Shown here: positions 34,603-43,978 of the stretch, in pieces
How the letters are laid out: each line of letters begins with the position of its first letter
Numbering within the stretch: position 1 is the stretch's first letter
DNA from: Leptospiraceae bacterium
GTDB taxonomy: Bacteria > Spirochaetota > Leptospiria > Leptospirales > Leptospiraceae
Direction: 5' to 3'
Assembly (NCBI GenBank): GCA_947458405.1
Contig: CANGZW010000009.1
Span: 1-63,986, forward strand
Length of the DNA: 63,986 bases
The notes under the pieces: model-generated
Told to the model about the DNA's origin: nothing
The model's database searches: none
The model's input: only the letters and a program-made list of their open reading frames with translations
Program-made: the position numbers and the translations under genes

Positions 34603-35859
34603 CTATGCAAAGATACCGATTAGCCATGATATAACTTGACCAATTATAGTGTTAGTTAAGAATTTTTTGAGATCAATGGGGTTACGATTTAAGCTATCAT
34701 TGTACCACGCATTGTACTCGCTTACCTGAGGAATTGTTGTATTATATTTTGTATTGATGACCTTAATTAATTCATTAGCCATCACTGCATGACCATACAT
34801 ATTGGGATGTACTCCGTCCAATCCGAATAATCCTGGTTGATTCGGTAAAGGCCAGTTTGCTCTTGCACTTCCAGGTGAATATCCATCGGAACTGCGGATA
34901 GGTCTTCCATTTTCTTTTATATCATCAAACATAACTTTTGCATCTAACATTGCAAAACCCATCGCGGTAGCCTGAGCTTTGATTTCGTTGTTGAGTGTTG
35001 TAAGAAATGTTGTGATAGTTTGAACTTCGGTCTGATCGAGAACTTCATCCGGGTTAGATACAGAGCTTCTGTAGAATGCCTTGAGTCCGGAATAGTTAGC
35101 ACGACCTTGAGGATCAGTATACTTTTCCAAGTATGCTATTGCTGTAACATTGGGAACTGTAAAAATTACACCTCCTTTTATTGAACCTATAGCCGCCATA
35201 CGTCTCATCACTTCGCGAATATCTCTCTTAAATCTTGCTTCATCGAGACAAGCTGTGGAAGTGGCAAGTGCTGTACAGAGAACGTGATTTGCTCCTACTG
35301 ATCCGAAGAGGAAAGTAGGTTTGACCTTTTCCATGACTTCCATTTGTGTGCCGGAATCACGGAGCCCATACTGATGAAATTTATCTGGAGATTGACAATC
35401 TTGAACGGTTATCCAGCGATATGTATACCAATACCATGTCGCCCAATACCATTGTTTTTCTTGTTTTACTGCTGTTATATCATTACATTTTCCACTAGTT
35501 CTCAGGACATTGGTATAATCCGCTCCTGTGATACCCGCATGGGTTGGAAGTTGAAGAGTTGAGTCATTGCCCCCAATTATACTAGATGCAATACAAATGG
35601 GACCGCAATTGCCTTTTAAAACATCTTCAAAGTTAAGGTAGGGTCCTTTTAAAACATTATAGCTAACACTAGATCCTGCTTGTTTAGATACTAATACGGG
35701 GTATGCCCATTCTTGGGATTTTTTTTCTACGGTTACGCCAAAGAAACCCTGACTGAGGGAATCACCGATGACACCGGGGCGGGCAAATAGCTCTGCTTTA
35801 GTCTGTGCGGAAAGTCCTCCGAGACTGATGAGAGTGATGAAGTAAAGAAGTTTGAACAT
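34603..35859 (-). CDS. Secreted SGNH/GDSL hydrolase
   Basis: A 418-aa exported esterase-like protein. The signal peptide ([16 protein letters not shown]) is followed by block [14 protein letters not shown] (S34), a block II-like [10 protein letters not shown], block [13 protein letters not shown], and block [15 protein letters not shown] with the Asp/His pair. It carries an aromatic-rich insert ([12 protein letters not shown], about residues 138-149) that might bind a glycan or lipid. The C-terminal end is hydrophobic ([14 protein letters not shown]) and may associate with membrane. The first gene of a two-gene operon. Confidence 0.82.
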   Translation of the reverse strand: MFKLLYFITLISLGGLSAQTKAELFARPGVIGDSLSQGFFGVTVEKKSQEWAYPVLVSKQAGSSVSYNVLKGPYLNFEDVLKGNCGPICIASSIIGGNDSTLQLPTHAGITGADYTNVLRTSGKCNDITAVKQEKQWYWATWYWYTYRWITVQDCQSPDKFHQYGLRDSGTQMEVMEKVKPTFLFGSVGANHVLCTALATSTACLDEARFKRDIREVMRRMAAIGSIKGGVIFTVPNVTAIAYLEKYTDPQGRANYSGLKAFYRSSVSNPDEVLDQTEVQTITTFLTTLNNEIKAQATAMGFAMLDAKVMFDDIKENGRPIRSSDGYSPGSARANWPLPNQPGLFGLDGVHPNMYGHAVMANELIKVINTKYNTTIPQVSEYNAWYNDSLNRNPIDLKKFLTNTIIGQVISWLIGIFA

Positions 35860-36043
35860 TTTTAAAATATTCCCCCTTAATATATTTTCAATTTAAGTTT
35901 TTCGAACATCCTTTAGGATTATCATTTTACAGAAAGTGCAAGCAAAAAAAATTATTTTTAGAAAAAAAAATCTAAAACCAATAAACTTGGAACTATTCCA
36001 AGAATTTGATAGAATTTTTGAACAAGAACTCCAATTTAAGTAA

Positions 36044-36604
36044 ATGCAAAGAATCCTATTTTTAAGAATACCTCTATGTTTAATTATTTTATTTGTAATA
36101 CAATGCAAACCTTTGAGTAGAAATCAAGAGACCAAGATTGATTTTACTTTAAATACAGTAGACTCGAAGTTTGTTCTCTCCAAAACCGATAAAATTCGAT
36201 TGGTCTATTTTGGATTTTTATCCTGTCCGGATGTTTGCCCCACCACATTTCAGACAATAGCAAACTCAATGAAAGCTTTAACTGAAGAAGAAAGATCAAA
36301 AGTCGAAATCCTTTTTATAGATATAGATTCAAAAAGAGATACACTTCCTCAAATAAAGAAATATGTTGACCATTTCTATCCCGGAATCATTCCCCTCTCT
36401 GGATCAGAAACTGAGCTAAAAAAAGTTGCTGAACAGTTTAATGCTTTTTTTATGGAAGTTCCTATCGATTCGGAGATGAAATATACGATGGATCATTCCA
36501 CTAGAGTATATGTTATTGATAAAGATAATTATTTAATTGACACAATTCCACATAACATTCCAATAGAAGTCTTTACTCAGTACATTAGAAAAAACTTAAA
36601 TTAG
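36044..36604 (+). CDS. SCO1/SenC-family copper chaperone, lipoprotein
   Basis: A 186-aa thioredoxin-fold lipoprotein (signal LIILFVIQC). It has the copper-binding CPDVCP motif in YFGFLSCPDVCPTTFQ and the distal His in MDHSTRVYVID. Sco proteins deliver copper to the CuA site of cytochrome c oxidase in the periplasm or keep its cysteines reduced. The next gene, 13 bp on, encodes a PCuAC-type copper chaperone, the known partner in CuA assembly, which makes the assignment firm. No oxidase genes are in the window. Confidence 0.92.
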   Translation: MQRILFLRIPLCLIILFVIQCKPLSRNQETKIDFTLNTVDSKFVLSKTDKIRLVYFGFLSCPDVCPTTFQTIANSMKALTEEERSKVEILFIDIDSKRDTLPQIKKYVDHFYPGIIPLSGSETELKKVAEQFNAFFMEVPIDSEMKYTMDHSTRVYVIDKDNYLIDTIPHNIPIEVFTQYIRKNLN

Positions 36605-36617
36605 TTTGGAGATTCAC

Positions 36618-37061
36618 ATGAAAAAAATATTAACCTTGATAGTATTCATATCACCCCTTTTTCTTTATTCTCAACAGAAAGAAGATATAACTATCCAAGA
36701 GCCTATGATTAGATTAGTTCCATCTGCCAGTCCGAATACAGGTGGATTTATGAAAATTTCCAATAATACACCAAAAGAGATTAAACTCATAAAAGCTGAA
36801 AGTGACTTCAGTCAGACAGTTGAACTGCATAATGTAGTATTTGAAAATGCTAAAATGATGATGAGACCAATTGAATCAATAGTGATACCTGCTAACTCTA
36901 CAGTTGAACTTAGACCGGGAAGTTTACATATCATGTTTATTGGATTAAAGAATCCATTAACAACTAGTGATACAAAAAAAGTTACATTAACGTTTGATAA
37001 CAACAAAAATATCGTTGTTGATATGCCCGTTAAAGAAATCTCTATGCAAATGAAAAAATAA
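36618..37061 (+). CDS. PCuAC-type periplasmic copper chaperone
   Basis: A 147-aa exported protein with signal peptide ILTLIVFISPLFLYS. The copper ligands of PCuAC (H, M, H, M) are visible as VELHNVV, KMMMRPIE and GSLHIMFIGL. It binds Cu(I) and passes it to the oxidase CuA site, working with Sco1 encoded just upstream. The ATG at 36618 is chosen over an upstream TTG because GGAG lies six bases before it. The gene converges on the unknown 735-aa gene with 23 bp between them. Confidence 0.88.
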   Translation: MKKILTLIVFISPLFLYSQQKEDITIQEPMIRLVPSASPNTGGFMKISNNTPKEIKLIKAESDFSQTVELHNVVFENAKMMMRPIESIVIPANSTVELRPGSLHIMFIGLKNPLTTSDTKKVTLTFDNNKNIVVDMPVKEISMQMKK

Positions 37062-37084
37062 TTTTCTAAATCATGACTTTTTTA

Positions 37085-39292
37085 CTAGAAATAGAGAGAG
37101 AAGTCATGGTCTAAAATTTCGGCTAGATACTTATAGTATCTTTCAAGATCTGTACTTTTATTAAGTTTGGCGACTTTTTGTTTGTTAAGACAAAATTCTA
37201 AAAGTTGTGCTTTTATATAATTATCTTTCAAATTTTCTTTAGCGATGTAGATTTGCTTTGCCATATTCCCTTTGCTAATTTCGGGAGGAACAGTTATCAC
37301 AAGGGAAAATCTTTCAGTGATATCTATCATATTTTCGATTATATTTTCATCGGAAACTTCATTGGTCATAGAAGGTCTATTTTCCCGTATTTTTGGAATC
37401 ATAGAAAGGAATATAAAACTTAATTTATGTTTATCTAAAAACTTATCTTCTATTTTGGAAGAATCATTATATAATAATTTTTTGACTATATCTATATAAT
37501 AAGAAGAATTTGAATCAAAAGCAACCTCTGTAAAGTGGTTTAGATTTGGATTATTATTTAATAAGTCTTTTTTAGCTTTTTTAATCACCCCACCTAAGTA
37601 ATAGCTTAAGATGAGAGATACAGGAATTAAAGTCATTATAATTGGGTTTTGGTAAATCATCAAAAGAACCATTATAAATATAATGGAAGTTCCCCCTGAT
37701 GCAAATGCTACCATACTGTTATAACTTCTTTTCTTTTCTTTTACCTCTTCTATTTTTTTTTCTTTTTCTTTAATTTGTTTGAGATTTTTATCTAAGCTAT
37801 TTTTTTGTTTTAATTCAATGTTTTGATCAAGATCTGTGATACCATCTTTGATCATCTTATCTCTTAGCAACTTAACTACTTTGTATTGATTACTATAGGA
37901 GTCATTATTTTGTGCTAGATCGGCTAGATTTACCATTACTTCGAGACAGCACTTAGGACTCAATATGTAATAGAATGGCCTACCATCATGTGTGCTTGTC
38001 TCATAATAATAAAAATTTTTAAATATATAGTTTTTCACTAAAATTTTATTATCGGGTGTATTTTTATCTCTCTCATATGATTCCACAAAGGGTCTTTCGG
38101 GGTCATACACATACAATGTTTTTTTTACTTTGAAATGATCCTCTATATGAAGAGAGATGTTTTCAAGCATTTGTTTTTTGCGGGCTTCAGATAAGAAATC
38201 ATTTGTTTTTTTAATTAAACTATCAAATTCATAAAGCAATGAAATACCTCTCTTAATAGAGGAGATCATTTTCTTTTCTCCAGATTCCATTCTAGGGCTA
38301 GCATTAACTTTCTGCATGATAGAATCAAGGGTTGCTAATCTTTCAGCTAGTAAATTAGGGTCTTTAATTGATGTTTTTGGAAATTTACGAATGTATTCTT
38401 TGATTTGTGACTTTGTAACAGAAAGTCCGTATTTGTCGCATAATTCATTTATATCTACGAGTATTAATATTTCAACTGTATTATAAATAGATAGATAATG
38501 AAAGAATACTTCTGGCTCTCGAATTGGAACACCCTGATGATTCAAAACTATTTCATACTTATTTAAATAATATAAATCGTTAAGCCTTAATGCAAATTCA
38601 GAATTAGAACAGTATTCGCCTGTATCTTGAAAGAAATCGTTTAATTCAATAGGTGTAAATGGACTGAAACCATCATTTATAATTTCACGAAGCGTCTCTA
38701 AAATTGAAAGACCAAAAGGATTAAAAACCTTAATTCCATTTTCCACTTTAATCAAATATCCATTGGGATTTTTATAATAATCACTCTCAGGGTCATGTCG
38801 AAAGGATGATAAATAATTTAGTATATATGACTTATTGTACTTTATAAAAATTCCGCGATATACAGCAGTTGGGAGAGCGACCATCTCCGGTGTTATTGAA
38901 ACTAGTATCTTTGCCTTTAACTCATTATTTATTTCTTGTAGTACAGGATATAGGTATCCATACTTTATCCTTCCCTTATTATTCAAATCAATCATTTCTT
39001 TGAGGGCTTCGTCTATTGATTCTGTACTTTTATGGGATTGAGTTAAAGAACTATCAAATTTTAAGGTTTCAAATAATTCTTGGATTGTATAGAAATCATT
39101 TAATCGTAATATATACTTTTTAAATTTATCAATTCTTTCCATTTCCGCTTTTTCAGCTTTCTGTTTAGAGTGATATACAATCCTTGAAAGGATTGCAGAT
39201 CCCTGCGTTTCGTTGAATGGATAAATATATTGAACAGAGTTTCTGTTTTCAGGATCGGTATTTGAAATTGGGTTGTTTGTGATGTCTGCCAT
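37085..39292 (-). CDS. Large protein of unknown function with central membrane hairpin
   Basis: A 735-aa protein I do not recognise. The N-terminal 480 residues are soluble and mainly helical. A highly charged coiled coil (LKQIKEKEKKIEEVKEKKRS, about 505-525) leads into two membrane helices separated by a few residues (about 530-575: IIFIMVLLMIYQ, LIPVSLILSYYLGG). A C-terminal domain follows. There is no signal peptide, so both ends are probably cytoplasmic. It stands alone as a transcription unit, flanked by a convergent copper-chaperone operon and a 411-bp gap upstream. Confidence 0.7.
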   Translation of the reverse strand: MADITNNPISNTDPENRNSVQYIYPFNETQGSAILSRIVYHSKQKAEKAEMERIDKFKKYILRLNDFYTIQELFETLKFDSSLTQSHKSTESIDEALKEMIDLNNKGRIKYGYLYPVLQEINNELKAKILVSITPEMVALPTAVYRGIFIKYNKSYILNYLSSFRHDPESDYYKNPNGYLIKVENGIKVFNPFGLSILETLREIINDGFSPFTPIELNDFFQDTGEYCSNSEFALRLNDLYYLNKYEIVLNHQGVPIREPEVFFHYLSIYNTVEILILVDINELCDKYGLSVTKSQIKEYIRKFPKTSIKDPNLLAERLATLDSIMQKVNASPRMESGEKKMISSIKRGISLLYEFDSLIKKTNDFLSEARKKQMLENISLHIEDHFKVKKTLYVYDPERPFVESYERDKNTPDNKILVKNYIFKNFYYYETSTHDGRPFYYILSPKCCLEVMVNLADLAQNNDSYSNQYKVVKLLRDKMIKDGITDLDQNIELKQKNSLDKNLKQIKEKEKKIEEVKEKKRSYNSMVAFASGGTSIIFIMVLLMIYQNPIIMTLIPVSLILSYYLGGVIKKAKKDLLNNNPNLNHFTEVAFDSNSSYYIDIVKKLLYNDSSKIEDKFLDKHKLSFIFLSMIPKIRENRPSMTNEVSDENIIENMIDITERFSLVITVPPEISKGNMAKQIYIAKENLKDNYIKAQLLEFCLNKQKVAKLNKSTDLERYYKYLAEILDHDFSLYF

Positions 39293-39703
39293 ATATTTCT
39301 ATTTTATGTAATTTCCTGTAGTATTGCTACGAAGCATTTGATTAGATTATCGTATTTAAGAAAAAAATTATACAATAAGATTATGTCTAAACTTTTATAA
39401 CTTGAGAATTAGATAAATTAAGTCTAAAGTTAATTACAATGTTTAAATTATAAAAAAATGTGCAATAAATTATTAGTTCTATTTTCTGAAAGTAAATATT
39501 TTATTTTAATTCTTATTTAAATTATGGGATATGGACTCTCTTTTTAGTGCATAAAGGAGAATATATTTTCATCGCATATTTACCATTTATATATAGGGAG
39601 GGGATTTAAGGGATGCTTCATAAACCAGTTGAATCCAAATAGAATTAAAAAGCTATGGAATCCGCTATTTGGAAATTGATTTTTCAATTAAATAATTTAG
39701 TCC
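39293..39703. other. Gene-free stretch of 411 bp with one inverted repeat
   Basis: No credible ORF on either strand. It must hold the promoter of the 735-aa gene near its left end. TCCAAATAG (39634-39642) and CTATTTGGA (39665-39673) form a 9-bp inverted repeat with a 22-nt loop, just past the end of the minus-strand gene at 39704. No T-run follows, so it is a weak terminator candidate. Confidence 0.4.
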
Positions 39704-40582
39704 TCAATTTCCCAAGAGTGAAATCCCTTTCAAAGCCTGCACAAGTGTCATTACTACAATTATAAAATAAAATATTCCTGTAGTACTAAGTAACTTTTTT
39801 TTATTTGTAAGAGAAAGGTTTATTCCATTCAATAAAAGAGCTAGGATTGGTAAAATTTGTAACGCATGGAGTCCTAAGAAGTGGGCAATCCGAAGATCTC
39901 CTCCTGTTTTTGCCCAACCTGTTAGAGGATACGTTTGGCTTGGATCTTTTTCATCTACAGTATGGGAACCCACTATCAAACCAATTTGGGATTTATTTTT
40001 TATGATTTCTTGGAGCTGTGTTTTACTTGGCTGTGGCATAACAAATGCAAAGGGCATTGTAAGAAAAGTGATAAATGCACCCACTTGGATTCCTTTCAAG
40101 AGTAAATCATTCCCGAATTCAGAGGTTCTAAATAATTTCCAGGCATACACACCAAAACCCAGCCATACACAGACTATTGTGATTGCCATGATCTGAAATA
40201 AAATCATATCTTCGAATGTTTGGTTATTAAAATGACTCATTTTACCCCGAAATACCTGAAAAAATATGATGATTAGCTCAATCATTAATCCGTATGACAC
40301 TATTTTATTTGTAATAATAATAAACTTCTTATTTGAAATATATTTTAACAAGAAAAGAATAGAACCAATAAAAATCAAACTGGATACAGAGAACTTAAAG
40401 GGTTTTAACCAGATAGGAACATACAGCAAAATCCTATCGTCTATAAGAAGTCCTATGATTGATACAACAAGACATACAAAAGAAAAGTAAAATCCTATCC
40501 AAAGATCCTTTTGTGTAGAATTTTTTATTCCATTCTGTATCTCATTCAAAGCTGAATTTATTTTATTATTTAATTGATTCAT
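39704..40582 (-). CDS. Polytopic membrane protein, unknown family
   Basis: A 292-aa protein with about eight predicted membrane helices after a soluble amphipathic N-terminus. Polar signature stretches include VPIWLKPFKFSVSS and GGDLRIAHFLGLHALQILP, where histidines sit inside a helix and could bind haem or metal. It has no recognisable transporter motif. The ATG is supported by GGAG four bases upstream. It lies 82 bp from the DUF2141 gene on the same strand, but operon membership is uncertain. Confidence 0.65.
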   Translation of the reverse strand: MNQLNNKINSALNEIQNGIKNSTQKDLWIGFYFSFVCLVVSIIGLLIDDRILLYVPIWLKPFKFSVSSLIFIGSILFLLKYISNKKFIIITNKIVSYGLMIELIIIFFQVFRGKMSHFNNQTFEDMILFQIMAITIVCVWLGFGVYAWKLFRTSEFGNDLLLKGIQVGAFITFLTMPFAFVMPQPSKTQLQEIIKNKSQIGLIVGSHTVDEKDPSQTYPLTGWAKTGGDLRIAHFLGLHALQILPILALLLNGINLSLTNKKKLLSTTGIFYFIIVVMTLVQALKGISLLGN

Positions 40583-40664
40583 AGGTCTCCTATACTACAT
40601 CTATTTAATTATTTTGATTTCTCATTTTCTGTAAAAATATTAAAGACGATTCTGCGAACCCTCA

Positions 40665-41114
40665 TTAATAAATCATTCGAATAGACATTTTTTTTAATTG
40701 ACTCTCGAGAGAAAAAGAAGTTTCAGAAAACTTAGGGGGTCCCAGTTTTCCTACTGCATTATTGGAAAATCCATACCCTTCTTTGGGTATTCCCACAAAA
40801 TTTTTATCTAGTTTTTTATTTTTATTTTCATCGTGAAATACTGCAATTGCATATTTTCCAGCCTCTAAATTTGGAATGGAAACCTGAACTTCTAAACTTG
40901 CAGGTACAGCTATTATATAAGAAAATTTATCCATATCAAAATCTGTATCACTTCTATAAACAGCGACTTGAATGAACCCCGTATTGTTTTTAATCCCTGT
41001 TATATCCAACTGTATTATATTCTTAGGTTTTTCCTGAGACTGTAATACTCCCAAAGTTATTAAAAATATTAAAGTACAAATGAATTTAACATTCCTATAA
41101 ATTTTATTTTTCAT
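40665..41114 (-). CDS. DUF2141 secreted protein
   Basis: A 149-aa exported protein (signal FICTLIFLITLGVLQS) with the DUF2141 pattern: GFIQVAVYRSD, GKYAIAVFHDENKNKKLD, FVGIPKEGYGFSNNA, GPPKFSETSF. It should fold as a small beta-sandwich with a Ca-like acidic loop (DENKNKKLD). Its function is unknown. It overlaps the upstream PadR gene by 4 bp (ATGA), so this pair is co-expressed and probably under PadR control. Confidence 0.85.
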   Translation of the reverse strand: MKNKIYRNVKFICTLIFLITLGVLQSQEKPKNIIQLDITGIKNNTGFIQVAVYRSDTDFDMDKFSYIIAVPASLEVQVSIPNLEAGKYAIAVFHDENKNKKLDKNFVGIPKEGYGFSNNAVGKLGPPKFSETSFSLESQLKKMSIRMIY

Positions 41115-41680
41115 GATTTTTCTCCTTTTTTGAAATTTTTTTCTATTGTTGTATTTGTTTCATCAATCCAACGGATATAGGTTTCTTCATACATCTCACC
41201 GAGTCGTCGGGTAGCTTCCCATAATAATGCATCATTTGGTTTGCATTTGTCATTTTTTTTCGCATTTTGGATAATCTCTTTTGTTTCTGTTTGGTAAATT
41301 TTTAATTGCTGTTCATGTAATTTTTTCATGTATAACAATTCGCTCTGTATCTCTTTTTTTGGTTTACTGGCTGAAAAAAATAATTTTAACAACAAATCAT
41401 CTTTTTTAGGAGATATTTCTTTTAGAGGATTATTCAGTTCGGTATTAAATTCATCTTGACCTAGATTTGTAATTGTATAGCGTTTTCTATCCGGTTTTTC
41501 ATTTTGATTTTCAATCTCTGAAATTACCAAACCTTCCTCTTCCAATGATTTTAAAGTTTTGTAAATTTGGCTCAATTTTGCCTGCCAAAAAAAGCTAGTA
41601 GAACCATCCATAACCTGCTTTATCTCATAACCAAACATAGATCGATAATTTAAAAAACCCAAAATGATAAATCTAAGCAA
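41111..41680 (-). CDS. PadR-family transcriptional regulator
   Basis: A 189-aa winged-helix repressor. The PadR signature is at the N-terminus: ILGFLNYRSMFGYEIKQVM, FFWQAKLSQIYKTLKSLEEE, GLVISEIENQNEKPDRKRY. The C-terminal helical half (SKPKKEIQSELLYMKKLHEQ) provides the dimer coiled coil typical of PadR-s1/Vir-like proteins. The start is TTG with GGAGA nine bases upstream. A 30-bp perfect palindrome lies just upstream, the likely binding site of the protein itself. It is coupled to the DUF2141 gene. Confidence 0.88.
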   Translation of the reverse strand: MLRFIILGFLNYRSMFGYEIKQVMDGSTSFFWQAKLSQIYKTLKSLEEEGLVISEIENQNEKPDRKRYTITNLGQDEFNTELNNPLKEISPKKDDLLLKLFFSASKPKKEIQSELLYMKKLHEQQLKIYQTETKEIIQNAKKNDKCKPNDALLWEATRRLGEMYEETYIRWIDETNTTIEKNFKKGEKS

Positions 41681-41708
41681 AGTTTTAGTTCTCCATGGAA
41701 TAGTATCT

Positions 41709-41738
41709 ATTTTATATATAAATATTTATATATAAAAT
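41709..41738. promoter_or_regulatory. 30-bp perfect palindrome, probable PadR operator
   Basis: The 15-bp half reads ATTTTATATATAAAT and is mirrored exactly by 41724-41738. It is centred about 44 bp before the PadR start, over the expected promoter (TATAAA-like boxes on both strands). PadR proteins bind such inverted repeats. Confidence 0.6.
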
Positions 41739-41811
41739 TTGCAAGCTTTTTTTATCAATAAAATTCCATTTAAAATTAGGGATTTATTTAAAAGGCAAGG
41801 CTACTGTAAAA

Positions 41812-42636
41812 CTAAAATAAATATGCAACTTGCGATCCCGTCACTAAAGAACGAATCGACAAACAGATACAAAACAACCCAAACCAAAAAGGAGATAAAT
41901 CTTTTTTTCGTAACGAGTACAATCCAATGTGATACATTCCCATTACAGTCAATACTCCACATATAAATATATCTGAAATAATTATATGAATTAAATCCAA
42001 ATAGAGACTTTCCGGTTTTCCCATTAGAAATGGTTCCCAGGTTCCTCCCGCCCTATGATAATAATTAGAAACCTGTAGTACAATTTCTAATTTTTCCCCA
42101 GAACTTTCAAAGGTATGATCTAAACTTTTTTTACTGGGAATACTCTCTTCTTTGCTTTTGCCTACCCTACCTATCTCTTGAATGAATTCTCCATTTATAA
42201 ACAACTTATAGGCTGTATTGATATAGTATAGATTGAGGCTTAAAACTTTTTGCTTAAAATTTTTAATTTTTAGTCTATAGGTGGCATATCCCAAGTTTCC
42301 AAAATCATTATTTTTTGAGCTATTATTTGGATTACTTTCTTTGAGATTTTCCCTAGTCCATAGAGAAGGAATCTTTATATAATCAGGTTGGGGGATGAAA
42401 TTATCACAGGATTTAGATTCAGGTGGACATTTGTTGGTTTTAAAATCCTTGGGCTCTAAAAGTTCCCCCCAGTAAAACTCCCAATCTCCCTCAAGTTTTA
42501 AATTTCCATCTCTTTCAAACTCCCAGGTTTCCAAATCTAGCACTCCCTCTATAGCCTTGGGAGAATTTTTATTTGATTGGTAGCAAGATAGAGTAAAAGC
42601 TAATACAAATATTGAAAATATAACAAATTTATTCAT
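41812..42636 (-). CDS. Truncated 7TMR-DISM sensor lipoprotein
   Basis: A 274-aa protein homologous to the N-terminal part of the three full 7TMR sensors in the window. It has a lipobox FTLSC, the signature LDLETWEFERDGNLKLEG, a jelly-roll sensor domain, then the first membrane helices (ICGVLTVMGMYHIGLY, SPFWFGLFCICLSIRSL), and stops at TGSQVAYLF. The full-length relatives continue for five more helices and an output domain; no continuation is visible in other frames before the PadR promoter. It is either a decaying pseudogene or a stand-alone binding protein. The ATG at 42636 is preferred over a TTG four codons upstream. Confidence 0.75.
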   Translation of the reverse strand: MNKFVIFSIFVLAFTLSCYQSNKNSPKAIEGVLDLETWEFERDGNLKLEGDWEFYWGELLEPKDFKTNKCPPESKSCDNFIPQPDYIKIPSLWTRENLKESNPNNSSKNNDFGNLGYATYRLKIKNFKQKVLSLNLYYINTAYKLFINGEFIQEIGRVGKSKEESIPSKKSLDHTFESSGEKLEIVLQVSNYYHRAGGTWEPFLMGKPESLYLDLIHIIISDIFICGVLTVMGMYHIGLYSLRKKDLSPFWFGLFCICLSIRSLVTGSQVAYLF

Positions 42637-42905
42637 GAGTAAAACCAAGATAATTATCTTTAGTTAAAAAAATTCACAAGTGAATTAAATTATGAATTAT
42701 TAATTTTTTGTAACAATTTGATCTTAAAAATTAAATGGAATATTTCAAATAGAAACGGTATTATAGTAATCATAGAAGTAATACACTTAATTGGAAAATA
42801 ATAATTGAGTTTATATTTATTTTTCATTTTTGATGGATACTTAGCCTGCAAGAACCCTCCCCACCCACCAATTATTTTTTCATTAGCCGCAATAAATTTC
42901 TTGCA

Positions 42906-43955
42906 ATGAGACATAATCCTAGAGATTTTGAACCTATGAATGGGATTTGGTCCTTAGTTTTACTTTTGTTCACGTTTCCTTTGTGGAGTGATGTTTTAAT
43001 GGGCATGGAGGACGATCTATTGCGTGCTTCTGCCCGAAACAATTATCGTATGGTAGAGATTCTTTTAAAAGAGGGAACGGATATACATTGCCGGGAACCT
43101 AAATCGGGTTTTACTCCCCTACATATAGCTGCTCGAAATGGTCATTATGGGATTGTTGAAATACTGCTTCAATATGGAGCGAATCCCAATAAAAAAGATA
43201 TTGAATACGGTTTTACACCCCTACTCGTGGCGACATTTCATGGAAATCATAGTATAGCAAAACTTTTATTAGATAAAAGTGCCAATCCGAATGAACAAGA
43301 AGCTAAAAGTGGTAATACAGCATTACATATCGCTTCTCAAAAAGGTTATCTGGATATTGTAAAACTTCTCATAGATCGTAAAGCTGACCATACTCTAAAA
43401 AACTCGAGGGGTAAGAACTTTCTTGACAAAGCACATCCTATTGTGAGAGATTATTTCAAAGGTATCACGATTGCTAATAGTGAGAAATCTATATCCGAGG
43501 GATGCAGGGCACTCATCTTGGATTTGAATGAAATAGGTTTTTCATCAGAAGAATTGAGTAGAAAAGGACAGGGTATTTTTTTTGAAAGAATATATCTTGC
43601 ATACAGCAATAAGCCTAACTTTTTAAATTGTTTAAATTACTTTCTAGATAAAGATTCAGAGAAGTACTACTGGATAAGTTTATTTTTATTTGATGAAGAA
43701 TATACGAATCTTAGATATTTTAGTTTAGCAAGAGACGTATTACAAAAAGGAATTGAACACGGGGAAGATAAATCCATAGCAGTTTCTATGAACTTTATCT
43801 ATGGTCTTTCCTATTGGAGAGAAAACAATAGAAAAGAAGCAAAGCCTTATTTTGAAAAAGCTTATGAACTTTCTACAAAATTCCCGGGAACAATTCCAGC
43901 TCTATCCTTAGACGAAAAAGTTGAAATCGACAAATTTATGGGATTTACCGAATAA
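42906..43955 (+). CDS. Ankyrin-repeat protein, exported
   Basis: A 349-aa protein with a signal-like hydrophobic stretch (SLVLLLFTFPLWSDVLM) and at least three ankyrin repeats between residues 45 and 175: GFTPLHIAARNGHYGIVEIL, GFTPLLVATFHGNHSIAKLL, GNTALHIASQKGYLDIVKLL. The C-terminal half is helical, with a TPR-like end (KEAKPYFEKAYELSTKF). It is a protein-interaction module, probably periplasmic. The start could instead be the ATG ten codons later; neither has a strong ribosome-binding site. It lies 23 bp upstream of ubiE. Confidence 0.82.
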   Translation: MRHNPRDFEPMNGIWSLVLLLFTFPLWSDVLMGMEDDLLRASARNNYRMVEILLKEGTDIHCREPKSGFTPLHIAARNGHYGIVEILLQYGANPNKKDIEYGFTPLLVATFHGNHSIAKLLLDKSANPNEQEAKSGNTALHIASQKGYLDIVKLLIDRKADHTLKNSRGKNFLDKAHPIVRDYFKGITIANSEKSISEGCRALILDLNEIGFSSEELSRKGQGIFFERIYLAYSNKPNFLNCLNYFLDKDSEKYYWISLFLFDEEYTNLRYFSLARDVLQKGIEHGEDKSIAVSMNFIYGLSYWRENNRKEAKPYFEKAYELSTKFPGTIPALSLDEKVEIDKFMGFTE

Positions 43956-43978
43956 GCCCTAACAGAATTCTTGAGACT

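Noticed and set aside
37072-37108. CATGACTT/AAGTCATG inverted repeat between convergent genes as a bidirectional terminator
   Set aside because: The right arm lies within the coding end of the 735-aa gene and the T-run is in the loop, not after the stem.
42690-42914. Minus-strand 74-aa ORF with hydrophobic C-terminus
   Set aside because: It overlaps the start of the ankyrin gene, has a poorly spaced ribosome-binding site and matches nothing recognisable; the gap is A+T-rich enough to give such an ORF by chance.
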